64,000 nucleotides of DNA from Sphaerospermopsis sp. SIO1G1 (GTDB lineage: Bacteria; Cyanobacteriota; Cyanobacteriia; Cyanobacteriales; Nostocaceae), in assembly GCA_010672785.1 (NCBI GenBank), contig JAAHFX010000011.1, positions 84,757 to 148,756 of the forward strand, read 5' to 3'. Shown here piece by piece: positions 63,886 through 64,000 of this stretch. Both the position numbers and the translations under genes were made by a program. The stretch's first letter is position 1. The number at the start of each line of letters is the position of its first letter. The notes under the pieces were generated by a model that was given only the letters and a program-made list of their open reading frames with translations, did not search any database and had not been told where the DNA came from.

Positions 63886-64000
63886 AAAAAGTCGAGAAAG
63901 AACAAAAGGATTATGAAGGGTATAATCAGGCAGGAGTAAAGATAAGTTTTCGTTGTCTAAAAACAACTAAATAATCAACTTTATTAATCAAATCATCAAA
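63871..64000. repeat. 130-bp inverted repeat, copy 2 (IS-like end)
   Basis: Reverse complement of 8663-8792; AATTAGGGTTTGCTGAAAAA at the inner edge truncates hicA. It continues beyond the window, so it may be one end of a larger insertion sequence. Confidence 0.85.

Overview
The window comes from a low-GC, filamentous (Nostocales-type) cyanobacterium, probably of the Anabaena/Dolichospermum/Nostoc group. This is inferred from CrtO-type carotenoid ketolase, Ycf23 (DUF561), a LabA-like NYN protein, DUF4327, DUF4058, many GCGATCGC (HIP1) octamers and abundant 7-bp tandem repeats (STRR) between genes. I found no rRNA, tRNA or CRISPR array.

Layout. 1-8.4 kb: chaperone-related genes (TPR, GrpE-like), signal peptidase I, a helix-hairpin-helix protein, a TM2/SHOCT protein, a DnaJ/TPR protein, a histidine kinase, a phosphoribosyltransferase, UspA and a LabA-like protein. 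8.4-15 kb: long heptamer arrays, a gene remnant, a thymidylate synthase-like/DUF4346 protein, an ABC exporter pair and Ycf23. 15.7-21.8 kb: a two-gene minus-strand operon of a KAP/ORC-like ATPase and a 1590-aa STAND protein (TPR, P-loop NTPase, TM helix, 14 nearly identical WD40 repeats). This is the best candidate for a sensing or defence system. 22-32.6 kb: DUF4058, a DegT aminotransferase, a FetB-like permease, small proteins, a GH43/68-like beta-propeller, an FHA Ser/Thr kinase next to a zinc-ribbon PP2C phosphatase, and a pseudouridine synthase. 33.7-36.3 kb: cytochrome bd oxidase (cydAB). 36.3-39.2 kb: a secreted repeat protein framed by two inverted pairs of small TIR elements, then an exported barrel-like protein. 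39.9-42 kb: an uncharacterised cluster followed by HicBA. 42-53.3 kb: housekeeping and metabolic genes (aroC, LD-carboxypeptidase, methyltransferases and a glycosyltransferase, hemE, a saccharopine dehydrogenase-like protein, crtO, glgA). 53.9-58.2 kb: a calmodulin-like/methyltransferase fusion and a phosphoketolase.

58.2-64 kb is an accessory island of toxin-antitoxin modules in every state of decay. It holds an intact VapBC, MazEF-like pair, HicB and HigA, a papain-fold toxin with a putative immunity partner, a HigB broken by a 345-bp IS remnant, a frameshifted and truncated HicA, a broken antitoxin, and four dead copies of one ParD-like antitoxin gene, three of which keep a common upstream inverted repeat. 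The left part of the window (8.66 kb) and its right end (63.87 kb) carry the same 130-bp sequence in inverse orientation.

Mobile-element load is high but almost no transposase survives. At least five families of short non-autonomous elements with terminal inverted repeats lie in intergenic regions, several immediately after stop codons or inside operons.
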